Part shown: positions 32,779-45,100 of the stretch, piece by piece
How the letters are laid out: every line of letters starts with the position of its first letter
How positions within the stretch are numbered: the first letter of the stretch is position 1
NCBI GenBank assembly: GCA_032622095.1
Contig: CP136064.1
Location: 143,115,954 to 143,179,953 of the forward strand
DNA length: 64,000 nt
Source of the DNA: Siphonodentalium dalli
Taxonomy: Eukaryota; Mollusca; Scaphopoda; Gadilida; Siphonodentaliidae
Direction: 5' to 3'
Made by a program: the position numbers and the translations under genes
The notes under the pieces: model-generated
Told to the model about the DNA's origin: nothing
What the model saw: the letters and a program-made list of their open reading frames with translations, nothing else
The model's database searches: none

Positions 32779-34126
32779 GAGAGGCCGATCACGATCGGCA
32801 GATGTTTAACCCATACCTTGGCGATAGTGATCAGCTATTTTCAGTTCTGACACGAAAATCCATAAGCCATAACTCTGTTTAAAATATAAAAAAAATGGAT
32901 CAAACCCAAATTCGAAATCTATCTGTATTTTGGGCTGAGAAATTCACATACAAAATTTACATACATCTCAATAAAATGAGATATATCAGATGAAAGGTAT
33001 TTCTGCTAAGTACAAGGAATGTTGAGAATTAAGGGTTCATTTTAACCACAAAAATCCATACAAGTGAAAGGGATATAATAGAATGATTACATGAAAAATA
33101 TTCAAAAGCATAAAATTGATGACAAGGGTTAACAATTTTAACTCAATAAAATTAGGTACAGGTATGTCACTGGAACACTGCATTGATATCCTAAACCAGA
33201 GAGCTGTATGGAAATACAATAAACATTAAACAACAGATGGTTCTCTGTCCAATTACACCTTCCACTGTGCCCAGGACAATATGATGGCTAAAAATAACTC
33301 TAATGTCCAATAATACAAGTTAATCTATTCTCTCTCTCAGTGCTAACTGATATCACAGGGGTTAGCTGCTATGGTTCTACATGATAAGCATAAAAATATC
33401 GAATCTGTTCAATCCTTAGTTAAAAAGGGCCATAACTCTGGTATAAAAAACAGGATCTAACCTATATTCAAACTTGATCTGTATTTTGAGTTGAGAAACT
33501 GACATACCAAATTTGGTTCCTATCAGACGATAACTGGTTGAGCTATCGAAGCATGGATGAATTCTATATCAAAGGGCCATAACTCCATTAAAAATAATCT
33601 GATCAAACCCATATTCGAACTCGAATTGTATTTTAGATAGAGAAACTCACATACCAAATTTGGTTCTCATGAGATAATATTTTTTTTAGTTATCGTAGCA
33701 TCCATGAATTCTAAGTCGAAAAAGGGCCATAACTCCGTAAAAAAAACTCGGATCAAACCCATATTCGAACTCGATCTGTATTTTGGGCTCTGAAACTCGC
33801 ATACCAAATTTGGTTCCGATCAGATAAAAATTGTTTGAGTTATGACAGCATGCGTGAATTCGAAGACGAAAAAGGGCCATAACTCTGTAAAAAAAACTCG
33901 GATCAAACCCATATTCGAACTCGATCTGTATTTTGGTCTGAGAAACTCATATACAAAATTTAGTTCCGATCGGATAGAAAATATTTGAGTTATCGCACCA
34001 TGCGTAAAGTGTCTACGGACAGACAGACAGACAGACGGACAGACGGACGGACGGACGGACACACGACGAGTGGTCAATCCGGAAGTCGACATTATGTTTA
34101 CCATACTATGGTATGGGTAAACATAA
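32779..34126 (+). mobile_element. Pearl-like family A element, longest copy, with nested insert
   Basis: Begins GAGAGGCCGATCACGATCGG and ATGTTTAACCCATACC. Ends with an ACAG/ACGG run (34018-34060) and the tail TTTACCATACTATGGTATGG then GTAAACAT. The 5' ATGTTTAACCCATACC is the inverse of the 3' GGTATGGGTAAACAT, so the element has terminal inverted words. Four core units of about 140 bp lie at 33420-34010. Sequence at about 32985-33410 is shared with 54540-54780 and is probably nested. Confidence 0.75.
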
Positions 34127-34997
34127 AAACTAAAAAAACAATCTAAAGTCCACATCATCTTTATTGTAATATCAGGTTGTCAAACTATCATATTTAAATT
34201 AATTAATGCATTGGTAAAATGTTTAGTTATCACATTGTGTCAACAAGATTTTTGGAGAATGTTAATATTTTGAAGCAAATAAACCAAATGACCCTCTCTA
34301 TGCAGGTCAGGGTGTGTTCTCATAAACTATGACATGAAATATAAACATAATCATTGATAAATATTTGAGTTATCAAATCAGATAGCAAGGGATTAATCTT
34401 AACCAAACTTATGAACTGATCAACACAAAATAGTCTATAAAAGCATGTAATTGGATTTAGAAGCCCATACAATATTAAAGTCAGTCTCAAGAATACAAAC
34501 AAAGTTATTATTATCCTGCACCCCAAATGCAATAGAGGGAATTTCAAAATAAGACATTCTCTAATGATGAATATTCAATTGGTGGTTTTAGAAATCCTTA
34601 CTGAACCTGGCTCAAAGTGAAAGGTATAATTTATTATCTGCATATCTGATATCATGTGTCTATGGAATGGGTTAATTTTAATGCCAAAATCCATGCAAGT
34701 GAAAAGTGGATCACCATCAACACGGACATAGAATCAGAGAACAATCAAATGAAAATCATCAAAACCATATGATGTGTGGAGAGGGTTAATCATTTTCAAT
34801 GACATAATATGCTGGAACTACGGAATGGGTGGGTTAATTTTTTTCTAAGATAAGATACAGTGTCTCTACAGCTGCTTGCTGGCTATATGTACTGGTGTAT
34901 TATGTCAATAAACTGTACCTATCCATAGCTAAATATAGAATCTAATAATTCACTTCTCTGTGTGATTTTGACTTTCCTCTTAAAATTCTCATATTGT
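34127..34997. other. Probable intronic sequence, GGGTTAAT-rich
   Basis: Phrases such as GTCTATGGAATGGGTTAATT and AAAATCCATGCAAGTGAAAA recur near 33050, 54600 and 57420-57580, so a low-copy repeat is present. No coding frame. Confidence 0.4.
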
Positions 34998-35400
34998 ATT
35001 ACATGTAATTGAATTCTATGTCAAAGGGCCATAACTCCATTAAAAATAATCGGATCAAACCCATATTTGAACTTGATCTGTATTTTGGGCTGGTAAACTC
35101 ACATACCAAATTTGGTTCCAATAAGATATAGAAAATATTTCAGTTTGAGTTATTGCAGAATGTGTGAATTCTAATTCGTAAAAGGGCCATAACTCAGTTA
35201 AAAATAGTTGGATCAAACCCATAATCAAACTCGATCTGTCTGAGAAATTCATATATTCATATGGTTCCGATCGGATAGAAAATATTTCAGTTATCGCACC
35301 ATGCGTAAAGTGTCTACGGACAAGACGGACGGACTAACGACGAGTGGTAAATCCGGACAACGACACTATGTTTACCATACTATGGTATGGGTAAACATAA
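34998..35400 (+). mobile_element. Pearl-like family A element, short copy
   Basis: Two cores, a short ACGGACAAGACGGACGGAC run and the TTTACCATACTATGGTATGG tail. It starts within 60 bp of the 3' end of the large RIN-like exon, on the intron side. Confidence 0.75.
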
Positions 35401-35462
35401 AAATGTTATGAATGGGAAGCAAATTTAGAAATTGCCAATATTAGATTGAAACTATGACTCAC

Positions 35463-37670
35463 AGAGAAGTGGGAGGAGATGATCATGATCCCTGTCTCCT
35501 CCATGAATAAGGTGCTGATCTTCCCAATCATCGGCTTTACTATGGATTCCAATAATACGCCGTTTCAGAGAATTATTTGTCCGACTTAGCACTATTTCAT
35601 TCCCAGAATTCACAACCTTAGCGTCACCAACTTCTGAAGGTGTCTTACTCAATGGGTGCACATCTGAAATGTCACTCATCGATGCCTCAGATGTATTTGA
35701 AACCACACTATCACATTTTTCAACATTATTTTTATGTCGTTCATTGGCAATTTGCCAAGCTAAAATTCTTTCATCTGGAGTTAGTGGAGGAATTTGTTGC
35801 GGATCTGTATGTTTCATCAACTTAATCCACAAATTACTGTCCCATGGTTGCTGAAACACAGTTCCGTTAGTCTCAGTACTACAATTTGTTCTCATGGAAG
35901 CACGATTTTTATTGTTCAAGTTATCATAGTGAGAATAACGCTGAAGATTGTCAATTCCAGAACTGGGTTTCACAGTCAATTCAGGAGCTGTGCACGAAAT
36001 TATATCCTCAACCGTCGTTGATCCAGAGGAACCACTTTCCATCGATTCAACAGAAAATCGTTTGTGAATAACCGGAAATTTATTTAACGATGGACTTTTT
36101 GGAATTTCTTCATCATGATTTATCATGAGTTTTTCATGCAGGTCATTTAGCAGCAAATTTTCACTTTCCCAATGAACATTATGAAATGAGTTAACTTGTG
36201 TTTCATTTGAAACTTTACTCAGAATATTGTTCAGAGTTTTTGTTTCAAAGGTCTTCTGAACACGATTCTCTTCGACACTGACATCCACTGAGAGATCGAT
36301 CCTGCTTGGGTTACATGTGAGGTACTCCTTATTGTTGGGTCTCTTCTTTATAAGTAAATCCGTAAAGTTAAAGTTTGACCTTTGAACAATATCAGAGAGA
36401 GAGGAATGTTCAATATTTGCCAAATCAGTTTTCTCGGGAGAGACAATTGTTTCTAATTTTGGATTTTGAGAGAGTCGCTTTTGTCTCATATGCTCCTTCG
36501 CTGATAATGCAGGAGCTGATCTCCTTCGTACACGAACAGCGCCCTTATAATTCGGCCTATTGGCCTTCTTAATGGCATCAATAGGCTCAATATAGATAGG
36601 ACTTTTGAAATTCGTTAGCGAACTTGTTATAATCCGTTCACTACATTTTTCTTTGATAAACTCTTCATGAATTTGAGAACGACAGGATATGGTCCGAAGA
36701 GGAACTATTTTTTGGAACTGAATGTCATGAGTATCCACAAATGAACTATCACATTTCTTTTCTTTATCCACATCATTCATCACAAAAGTTGGGAGATTGT
36801 TGATATTTTCAAGCTGAATATTAGGAACTTTTTGAACATTAGTCCGTCCATGGTCTTTCTGCAGAAGGTTGAGATTATTGTGTAATGTTTCAAGCTTTGA
36901 TAGTCGACCTATTTGTGAATGTTTCTGGTTGACATTATTTGTAACCTCTGACCCTTCTGTACTGTGCAATGAAGGAGTGCCATTCTTCCATATGTCCTCA
37001 TAATCACTCATTTTATCGTCGAGATCACTCCGAAAGTAACCCGTTTCTGGGATATTGAGCAAATTCAATGAGGTCGTGAAATATAAATTTGATTTCCTTC
37101 CACTCATCTTCGAATGCGAACCAAAACCTGATAGATTGTTTCTATTAAACTTCTTGGAAGAACCTCTTTTAGATGAACCAAATGAAGAGCAGTGAGAATT
37201 TGATATTGACAATTTATCACTTTCTGGTAATTTAACAACAATTTGTGCAAGATGATCGTCAGAAAATGATGTTTTTATATTATCATTTATATCTTTCTCC
37301 AGGCTTTTCTCAGTCTGCGTATAGGAATCTGAACATGTTTTGTCTGATTTTAACACTTCATCGCTGGAATTAGTTGTCGTTAGTTCATTCTCACTTAGAC
37401 TGGCATCACTCTCAGGGTTGACCTTCAACCCTGTGTCTGCTGAAGAAGATTTAGATATAACTTTGTCCTTGAACTTGTATAACTTCCTATGCAGAGGACA
37501 TGACAGAGAGTTAGTGGATGGAAATGGTATGTTGTCACGGTTGATGATGTTCGATTTACAGATATTTGCCGCCTTTGTAATGCTGATAGGCTCGCTCACT
37601 GACTTCTGTAAATGATGGTTCTCTGATAATGAATTTGTAAAGTTCTTCACTTTGGGCTTGGTCCAAAAAT
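35463..37670 (-). CDS. RIN: RIN/sprint-family protein (Ras and Rab interactor), large central exon
   Basis: One 2208-bp exon of an open frame, bounded by acceptor TTTGTTTTCAG (37671-37681) and donor GTGAGT (35457-35462). It starts DFWTKPK once joined to the 42698-42792 exon. RIN proteins are cytosolic Ras effectors that act as exchange factors for Rab5 in endocytosis, with SH2, proline/serine-rich, VPS9 and RA parts. Visible here is the long low-complexity region after SH2: serine/asparagine-rich sequence, SDYEDIWKNG near residue 230, SPIYIEPIDAIKKA near 368, and basic RVRRRSAPALSAKEHMRQ near 388. A possible acidic/His segment (HGGDRDHDHLL) closes the exon. No SH2 or VPS9 core is in this exon. 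A stop follows soon after the donor, so a truncated isoform cannot be excluded. The family call rests mainly on the exon junction with the SH2 end. Confidence 0.7.
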
Positions 37671-38649
37671 CTGAAAACAAATAAAATAAATACAATTATT
37701 AAAAAAGATTCAGAGAAGTGCATAGAAGCTTAAAATGTATTCCCTCATAATTATATCCACTCCATTGTCTATAATATTTTGACAAGTTTCCAAAAATATC
37801 ACAGGAATGAAGATAATAACCTTAATTTCATCAGTTGTTCATAAACAGGGACGTTATGCCTGTTATGACTTTATATGTTATATAGTTGAGATAAATGTTC
37901 TTCAAGAACCAGATTTTATGTTCCAAAATTGACAATATACAAGTATTCAGCCTCTTCTCATAGCCTGTTTGTTGTCAAATGTCTGTTATTCAAATATTGA
38001 AGTGAGCCTCCAATTAAAACATATGTCTTTCGAAATTTCTAACATTTTAATAGACAAAAAAAATCAGTGCAAACGTCTAATTTCAAAGGAGAAGTCTTGA
38101 TATGTTTATGACAACATTTCACAGCAGCCAAAACAGTTTTAGCAGATAACCATCACTTTGACACAATACAGACAGTGGTTCTGAGTGGTAAGAAACTTGT
38201 CTAGCCAGGACAGACAGCACTCATTGAAGTGTTATAGGATGTGCTGGGCAGATTAAGGTGCAGTATTCTGACATGTGGCTGGTATCATAACAATGCAATA
38301 GTCTTAGAGAATCTTGAATCACACCAGGAACTTCCAGGAATTATTTGTAATCAGTGTAACCATAACATCCCACTCACTGTCTGCTGAGTGTTGTAAACTC
38401 CAAAGTGTGTTGGTTCAACACTTTTTGATTAATTCCAACCAAAATGAATTGAAGCCGAGATGTTTAGTTATTAGAAGGATATATCTATCTGCCAACAAAA
38501 TAAAATTGCTAGTACAGCTAATAACAATCAATCAATTTATTATACTTGTACACCAAATATGGTCAAGTGTATTGATACATAATATATAACAATGTAGTAG
38601 AAGGACATGTATTTTGATCATATTGTAGATTTGCATTCATCTGGTTGCA
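37671..38649 (-). other. Intron of the RIN-like gene, proximal part
   Basis: About 1 kb of AT-rich sequence next to the acceptor. No repeat, frame or motif could be supported. Confidence 0.6.
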
Positions 38650-41600
38650 TATTCTGTCTAACAGTTGGTCACTAGGTTGCCATTTTCACTTTTTGGCAAG
38701 TCTGTGGTAGACAAAATGGGCAAGTGCCTTTAGTACATTCCGTTGTGAACATGTCATTATTTGTTTGAACTGGGCTATCCCAGCTAACTCTTGGATATCT
38801 TTTGGTAATTGTTTAAAGAATGATTGGCATCTGTGTGATAGTAGTGAGCAACTTATAATGAGGTGCATTTCATCATCAAACTCGTTGCAGTTTTCGCAGA
38901 TGCGATATTCGTCAAAGTTTAGATATCGGCCTCATTCGATTCCGAGGGAATGACCGCTGATCTGCATTCATGATAATGATTCCCTATGTTTTGTTATTAT
39001 GCATGTATTCAGGTAGTTCTCAAATTTTGTTGTAGCTTTGAATTTTCTATATGTTCTGAGTTTATTTTGCGCCATTGTGCATTGGTTGTTACTATTACAG
39101 GGGTGTTTCCTGCGTACATTATCATCCCATATTAATTACAGGGCTGCATTATCAAAATAATTGTCTACAGTATTGTTGGGGTCAATGGATGAGATTATAT
39201 TTCTAGCATTTGACAATGACCGGTGCCATGAATATATATTCTTTTCTGTAAGGCATTGGTCCGTAGTTACGGCTTCTTTTAGAAGTCTACTTTGTGGTAG
39301 TTCGCGGAGGTATTTTAATATTTCTCCACGGACATGATCAAGTCATGGTGAGCGGGATCAAAGCCAATCCCATGCACCATTAGTCTCTCTGGGTGGCACA
39401 TTATATAAAGGAGAAATTTACTAAATTTTATATGTGCTTTTTCAGTCAATGGCGTCTATTAAATTCATGATATTAAAGTTTGAGCGGTTATTGCTGGCAT
39501 GTTTGAATTAGTTATGTATTTTTTCCATTAGATCTGGAAACCATGTCAGAATTGTATGTTATTATTGGAAAAATCAGACTTTTGTGTAGTTTAATATTTA
39601 GCGTGTGCAGTAAATTCCTTGTAGGCAGACATTTGGTAAGGTGGAAAAAAGCCTTCATTCCTTTCTTTATTAGGTCTGTCTGTGCTGCATCAAAGGACCC
39701 CTATTTATTTATGTGTAGACCAAGGTATGCATAAGACTCCACTGATTCTATTATTTGCTCCCACCTAAGTCATGCTAATTGGTTTATTATCATGCTGGTC
39801 ATGGCCTTTGTTTCAGTGGTATTTAATGTTAGTTGCCCTGATGGAGTTTAATTTGTGCTGGAGACCTTCTTGTGAGGTGGATAAGATCGTCAGCGAATAG
39901 CAGGCAGGGGACTTTGCTGGTTTCGACAAATGGATGGTCTGTGTTGGAAGGTCATTTTGGTATATGTTGAAGAGGGTGTGGCTTACCTTGTTTTACACTA
40001 CTGTGAATGTTAAAATAATTGGTGATTGTGTTGCCGATTTTCAGGCAAGCGTGGTATTTATCATACAATAGATTTGATTACTTTACAGTATAGTTTCTTG
40101 CCAATGCCATGTTTTAGTACCTTGTACTTTAGACCAGTTCTCCACACAGAGTCAAAATCTTTCTTACAGTCAACGAAACAAGCATATAATTGTCCTCCTT
40201 TGTTTATGTATATTGGAATAAGGGTATTTAGGATAAAGAGTCAATCGGAGATTCTATGGTGCTTCATAAACACATGTTGGAAGTGGTTAAATTTATCATT
40301 TGAGAGTTAAAGGATTCAATTATTTAATAGACTGCTGAATGCTTTGGCTTGGCAAGGCAATTTGTTATGGATATGCCTCGATAGTTTTCTGGTAGGAGTG
40401 ATATACTAGGTATACCACGATTCCTGATAGTTCCAGCTTTCTAGTATTGCGTATAAATATTTCATTATCGATTTGCTCAGGGAGTCTCTTCCATACTTCA
40501 GGTGTTCATTGTGAAGTCCATCAAGGCCACATGATTTGTTATTTTTGAGAGTGGATAGTATTTTAGAAACTTCATTTATACCAGGGTTTCCGCCAGGGGG
40601 GAATTAATGAGTCCGTATTGGAGAAACACATAACGCGACGGGACAACCATGGTTTGTCCTGTCGGGCGAAAATTTTGTTATTTGACACTGAAAAGAAGCC
40701 GTTTCCTTGCACCTGAGTGTCCCACAAAGCAATCCAAAGCTATACGTATATTATGCAAGTCTATCATTTCCGTCGGTGCATTAATTCTGTTGATGGTATC
40801 CAATAGTCATTTAATTACGTACATAAGACTGCCGTCTGATTGAAGACTATATAAATGAACGAGCTACAAGTGTAATACAGTGTTTACAAATTTATACCTT
40901 ACAATAAGATTCCAACAGGTAGAATGAATCTAAACACTAAAAAGCATCTACGCATTGACCAATAACACCTAGCAAGGAGAATTGAATCAAGTATTTCTTA
41001 GAATTTCAAGTAGCGTCAGTGAAAATGAAACTGACAGGATTATATAATCTGTCAATCGTAAAACTATTTGTGCGCGGTGACGTCATACTGCAGGGTTTGT
41101 CTGCAGGAAATATTTATAGCGGCGAAATACAAATGGTAGAGAAATCTTTCACCCGGAACGCGTAGCTTGTTCAATAGCCTGTATTATTCCAACAACTGAT
41201 GACCGCAGCTATAGAACAGAGTTTTAGCCAACGTGTTATAAAATGTAATTGAGTTTTTGGTGGGAAATGTGAACATGTGCGTCGTTGATTATTGTGCTTG
41301 GGGACAACGAAACTATTATTGACCGTACTTTGACTTTATCTCCATATTGGGGAGGGGTATGTGTTCTTGTTTATCCTCCATGCATGTAATATGGCTCAAA
41401 TGAATGGTGTTCTCACTATGAATTCCCGCTATAAAGACTGATTTGGGACAGGTTCCGTATTATTGTGAAATAAATGACTTTGGGATTTTGTTAAGTGTGC
41501 ATGGCAATATACGCATAATAATAAACACACGTAGAGAATCACATGTATTTTTCAGGAACTTCACTTACCGGTACATCGAACTCAAAACAAATGATAATAC

Positions 41601-42135
41601 AGCAATAAGATAAATGATCAACATTGAGTAGTTTCATCCACGAAAATCCCATGCATAAAAATATCCCGACTCAGCACGGGGTCTTCGAGCGTGAGTAGTT
41701 TCATCCATGGAATCCCGTGCACAAGAATATATCCGCACTCAACAGTCCGGCAGTCTTTGATGTTACCGCGACATGTATTACACTGTATCTAATGTCGCTA
41801 TTTGACACCTCTTTCTTATTGTTTTTTCGGGAGATGGACTGTGTCGATTTTATTTTGTCAATATTAATGAAAATAAGTGTAGATATATAGCCTGTCGACA
41901 TAGACAAGACTGAAAAAGTTTTTAATAACGTCATTTATTTGTGTACGAGCGGGATTTCATGCAATGACCGACGGGGGGAATGGGTCCGTGGGACGGACCC
42001 GCAGCCGGCTTGGCGGAAACCCTGTTTATACTGAATGGTCTGTCTGTTATGTCATTGGTCGGTGCCCTCATTTCCATTAATGATAGTTCGGATGCAATGT
42101 CTGGATCTGAGTCTGGGGTTCGCACAATTGGGTTC
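38650..42135 (-). pseudogene. Second dead LINE, antisense-free (same strand as host gene), inside the intron
   Basis: Down the minus strand: MRAPTNDITDRPFSI, then after the hAT insertion GINEVSKILSTLKNNKSCGL and DGLHNEHLKYGRDSL (RT entry blocks). GGQLYACFVDCKKDFDSVWR and KVLKHGIGKKLYCKVIKSI (palm, near 40090-40205) come next, then LLFADDLIHLTRR (catalytic box at 39868-39905). The C-terminal zinc-like block runs at 38686-38868 (MHLIISCSLLSHRC...KALAHFVYHRLAKK). Many stops and frameshifts. It differs from the LINE at 2.6-11.3 kb in motif wording and belongs to another family. Clade not assigned. Confidence 0.8.
40582..42024. mobile_element. hAT-like element, 1.44 kb, inserted in the second LINE
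   Basis: Inverted ends CAGGGTTTCCGCCA / TGGCGGAAACCCTG, flanked by TTTATAC at 40575-40581 and 42025-42031. LINE coding sequence runs up to both sides. The 7-base flank is one short of the usual hAT 8 bp, perhaps by one mutation. A subterminal hairpin ACGGGACAAC...GTTTGTCCTGTC lies at 40636-40662. No transposase frame; the short + frame at 40649-40843 is unrecognised. Confidence 0.8.
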
Positions 42136-42697
42136 TGGAAATATAATTAAGAAAGAAAAATTCCAAATACTCTGACAATTTCCCAGAGACCATAACTTCG
42201 AAACCAAAAGCAAATGTGTCCAGGAAGTACTATTAGCAGCTAAAGTGTCATATGGATTAATAAGATATTCAGATAGCCCTAATACAAAAATACAAAGCAA
42301 GTGGCGGGGAATTTATGCAGGGAAATCGCCCTTTATGACTGCTCTAGTTGTTTTTTTTATTTTTAATACCGATTCATGTAGTGAGGAAACCTGAAAAACT
42401 ATTTATGGGAATAGATAGAACTTCAGAATTTTATTTTATGTTTTTGATTGCTCTTCACCTTCCGATTTTCAAATAGTAAATAACATTAAATGCTATTAAA
42501 ATTGATACTGGTCAATCCCAGAACAGATTTGAATGAACTATACTTTTCAACTGAACTATTTACTCCATTCCAGAGTTCATACTAAATGTTTTAGGGATTT
42601 TAGAATGCATGTTTGATACACGGTTGCTCACAAGTCATCGTCACTAATAATTTTTCGGTTTATATAACGATGTTGAGTGGTTGAGTGAGTCACTTAC
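42136..42697 (-). other. Intron of the RIN-like gene, distal part
   Basis: Follows the donor GTAAGTG at 42691-42697. A possible weak extension of the LINE N-terminal region reaches about 42330; nothing else seen. Confidence 0.5.
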
Positions 42698-42792
42698 CCT
42701 GACCCAGCATACACAGAGCTGTTAATTCCTGGAAGGTTGTTGCATCAGAAAGTTCTTGTGGAAGGACCAACTGATGTGAGATCTCACTGTTG
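42698..42792 (-). CDS. RIN: RIN/sprint-family exon encoding the end of the SH2 domain
   Basis: A 95-bp exon between acceptor TTATTATCCAG and donor GTAAGTG. It encodes NSEISHQLVLPQELSDATTF then QELTALCMLGQ, and the final G joins AT of the next exon to give D of DFW. The pattern L.LP...A....ELt.L..LG..FW is the segment that closes the SH2 domain in vertebrate RIN1-3 and precedes their proline-rich region. The phases agree (2 nt in from the previous exon, 1 nt out). The preceding exons with the FLVR core of SH2 were looked for on the minus strand up to 64 kb and not found, so they lie outside or are too diverged to see. Confidence 0.75.
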
Positions 42793-43610
42793 CTGGATAA
42801 TAAATTGAGAAACGATGTTAATAAATATGGAAAAAAGATCTCTAAAAGATTGAACAATGACATTTTTCAAAAAACAGAACACAGAAAATAGTCAAGAATA
42901 TAAAATTTGTGAATAATGTATAACTCCTAAACTATCTGATTCTATCAGTGGATTCTATGACCTCTCCCTTTAATTTCACAACCACATGGCCACACACCAT
43001 GCATTTATATACACAAATCACAACTATTTATCCCACACCACAAGCCCTTTGATTTTCTGGACTTTCTAAAGCTAAGTATGCCCAGATATCATAGTTTTGA
43101 TCAATCAGGGAGGCCTGTATTTTTACATCAAAGCTTTCACTCTGAGATACAACTGAGATCATTCTCCCTGAAAAAATATACCAACTTAATGCATTGTTGC
43201 TTTTTAAATGCTCAAGTGTATTTTTATTCAGAACGATTTGCATCACCCTTGCTGGTTTAACGCAGATTCACACTGTTAACACTAGCATGTCCTGCTACTT
43301 GTGGAATTGACACAAAGTGACTAGACATATCTGAAGTAAGCTCTTGAAAATACCTGCTTACCATTTCCATATCTCTTGTCTTTGATTGTTCCTAACTAAT
43401 TGAAGAACATTAGAAGCCACAGTTAAATTGTCCCCTGAGAAATAATTGATTTGAGGTGCTAGTAACTGATTTGAGTCCATTTAAAATTAATTGCCCCTGG
43501 TTCTAAAGAATAGAACAGAGTCTTGCTCTCCAGGGAGATTTTAACTTTTTCCATATTTAAAGTAACACATAGAGTCTGAACCCCTCAGACTGAGTTTCTA
43601 TCTAATATAT
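42793..43610 (-). other. Intron sequence, one weak exon-like frame
   Basis: A minus frame at 43028-43155 follows an acceptor-like TATATTTTTTCAG and reads GRMISVVSQSESFDVKIQAS..., but it has no SH2 motif and no donor before its stop. Left unassigned. Confidence 0.3.
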
Positions 43611-43814
43611 TAAATTGGGTATGCCCTTCATGTAAGAACACACCAAAATAGCTATGTATTTTATATATGTTTTTTCCTCAAACATGCATATATACATAAA
43701 CACACTCTCACACATATATGCACATATAAATGTATATAGGCGTGTCAAGGAAAAAACATATATAAAATATATAGCTTTTTGGTGTGTTCATACATGAAAG
43801 ATATACCCTAAATT
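43611..43814. mobile_element. Fold-back element with about 65-bp arms
   Basis: Left arm 43613-43678 (AGAACACACCAAAATAGCTA, TTTTATATATGTTTTTTCCT) pairs with right arm 43747-43813 (AGGAAAAAACATATATAAAA, AGCTTTTTGGTGTGTTCA). Several mismatches. The centre is a CA/TA-rich run. No target duplication was resolved. Confidence 0.8.
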
Positions 43815-45100
43815 GTAGTGACCTAGAAGGGAAAATTAATGCAAATTAAAGTGATGTGCAACAACGGAGTGATTGAAGAGAAGTAGGGAATAATCTTTCT
43901 CAAAGCAATTTTTTCCCCACAAATTTCACATCCAAATTAGCAGCATGCAAAGTACAACTATATATTATTTATATGCATTGTATCTCGTCAGAATTAATGC
44001 CATTTGTATATCTGCAATTAAGTGGTCCAAAATTAATGACTAAATATTTACTATTGCCCTATTATAGTGCAGCGGCCAAATCGAAAAAGAGCTCTAGCTC
44101 TCGAGATACCCCTACCCATGGCAGAACAAGTTTAAAAGAACTTTTGTTGAAGAAGAAATATATATTGTTCAGGAAAATGATAGTGAAAAATAACAGAATT
44201 GGTGGTGGCTATTGACAAATCGACGAAGAACGATACCCATCAGTGACTTATTCCAGAAATTAACGATTTGGTTAAAGTGAGGCTTGCTGCAATATCCTAA
44301 CTTATTTTCCAACAGTGTTGGTGTTAAAATTACTACATAATATCATATCTCTACTTGATATGAAAAAAGTATTGGTAAATTTGGATTGTCCTGCCATTTG
44401 TAGCTGAAACATTTAATTTTTGTAGAATTTTTTTTCTTTTTCACAATTTTTTTTCTTTTTTCAAACATTATCATTCAAATAGATATTGCAATAATGCCAA
44501 AATATTTAATCCATATTGTGTAGCAGTTATCTGACAAGCGCATGTAGACAGCAGTTAACAGAAATTTAGAATGGTTTTAGAAATAATGAATTTGAGCCAC
44601 CCCTCCTCCAAAGACGTTTTTTGGTAAAAAAATTACATATTTTTGTTAAGAACTGTACCAAATTTCCCAATTGATCATAATGGGACCCAACATGACTCGG
44701 TTGCTGAAAATTTGGCCTGGGGACATTGCTGAAGTGATTAAAGACATGATCAAGCTTCCAGACCGCAAGTTACAACAACACATTTTATTGATAACAGCTA
44801 TAAATAAACATGCATCGAAGTCGACTTTGTAGGACTGAAATATTTGTTATAAACAACAGATGACACGATGTCTAAATAGAGTCTCACAAATATCAAACAA
44901 AATCACTTTTGTTGTCAAAGTGATTGTTAGTATCCCTCTAAATAATAATAATATATAGAAAATAAATATTATGTTCAAATGAATCCCCTCTATAGTCTCA
45001 CCAAGGTGGAAGTTCTGTTTTATATACCAGTATATCTAAATCAAAAGCAAAATAGTGTGATGTGTAGCTGAGAGAACGTTGTCATATATTCAGTTCTTTG
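43815..45100. other. No feature seen
   Basis: AT-rich. The + frame at 43973-44215 has a serine/lysine-rich middle but no domain and no splice signals that would make it an exon. Confidence 0.5.

Noticed and set aside
43973-44215. Coding exon (KYLLLPYYSAAAKSKKSSSS...)
   Set aside because: Lacks flanking splice sites in frame and any known motif.
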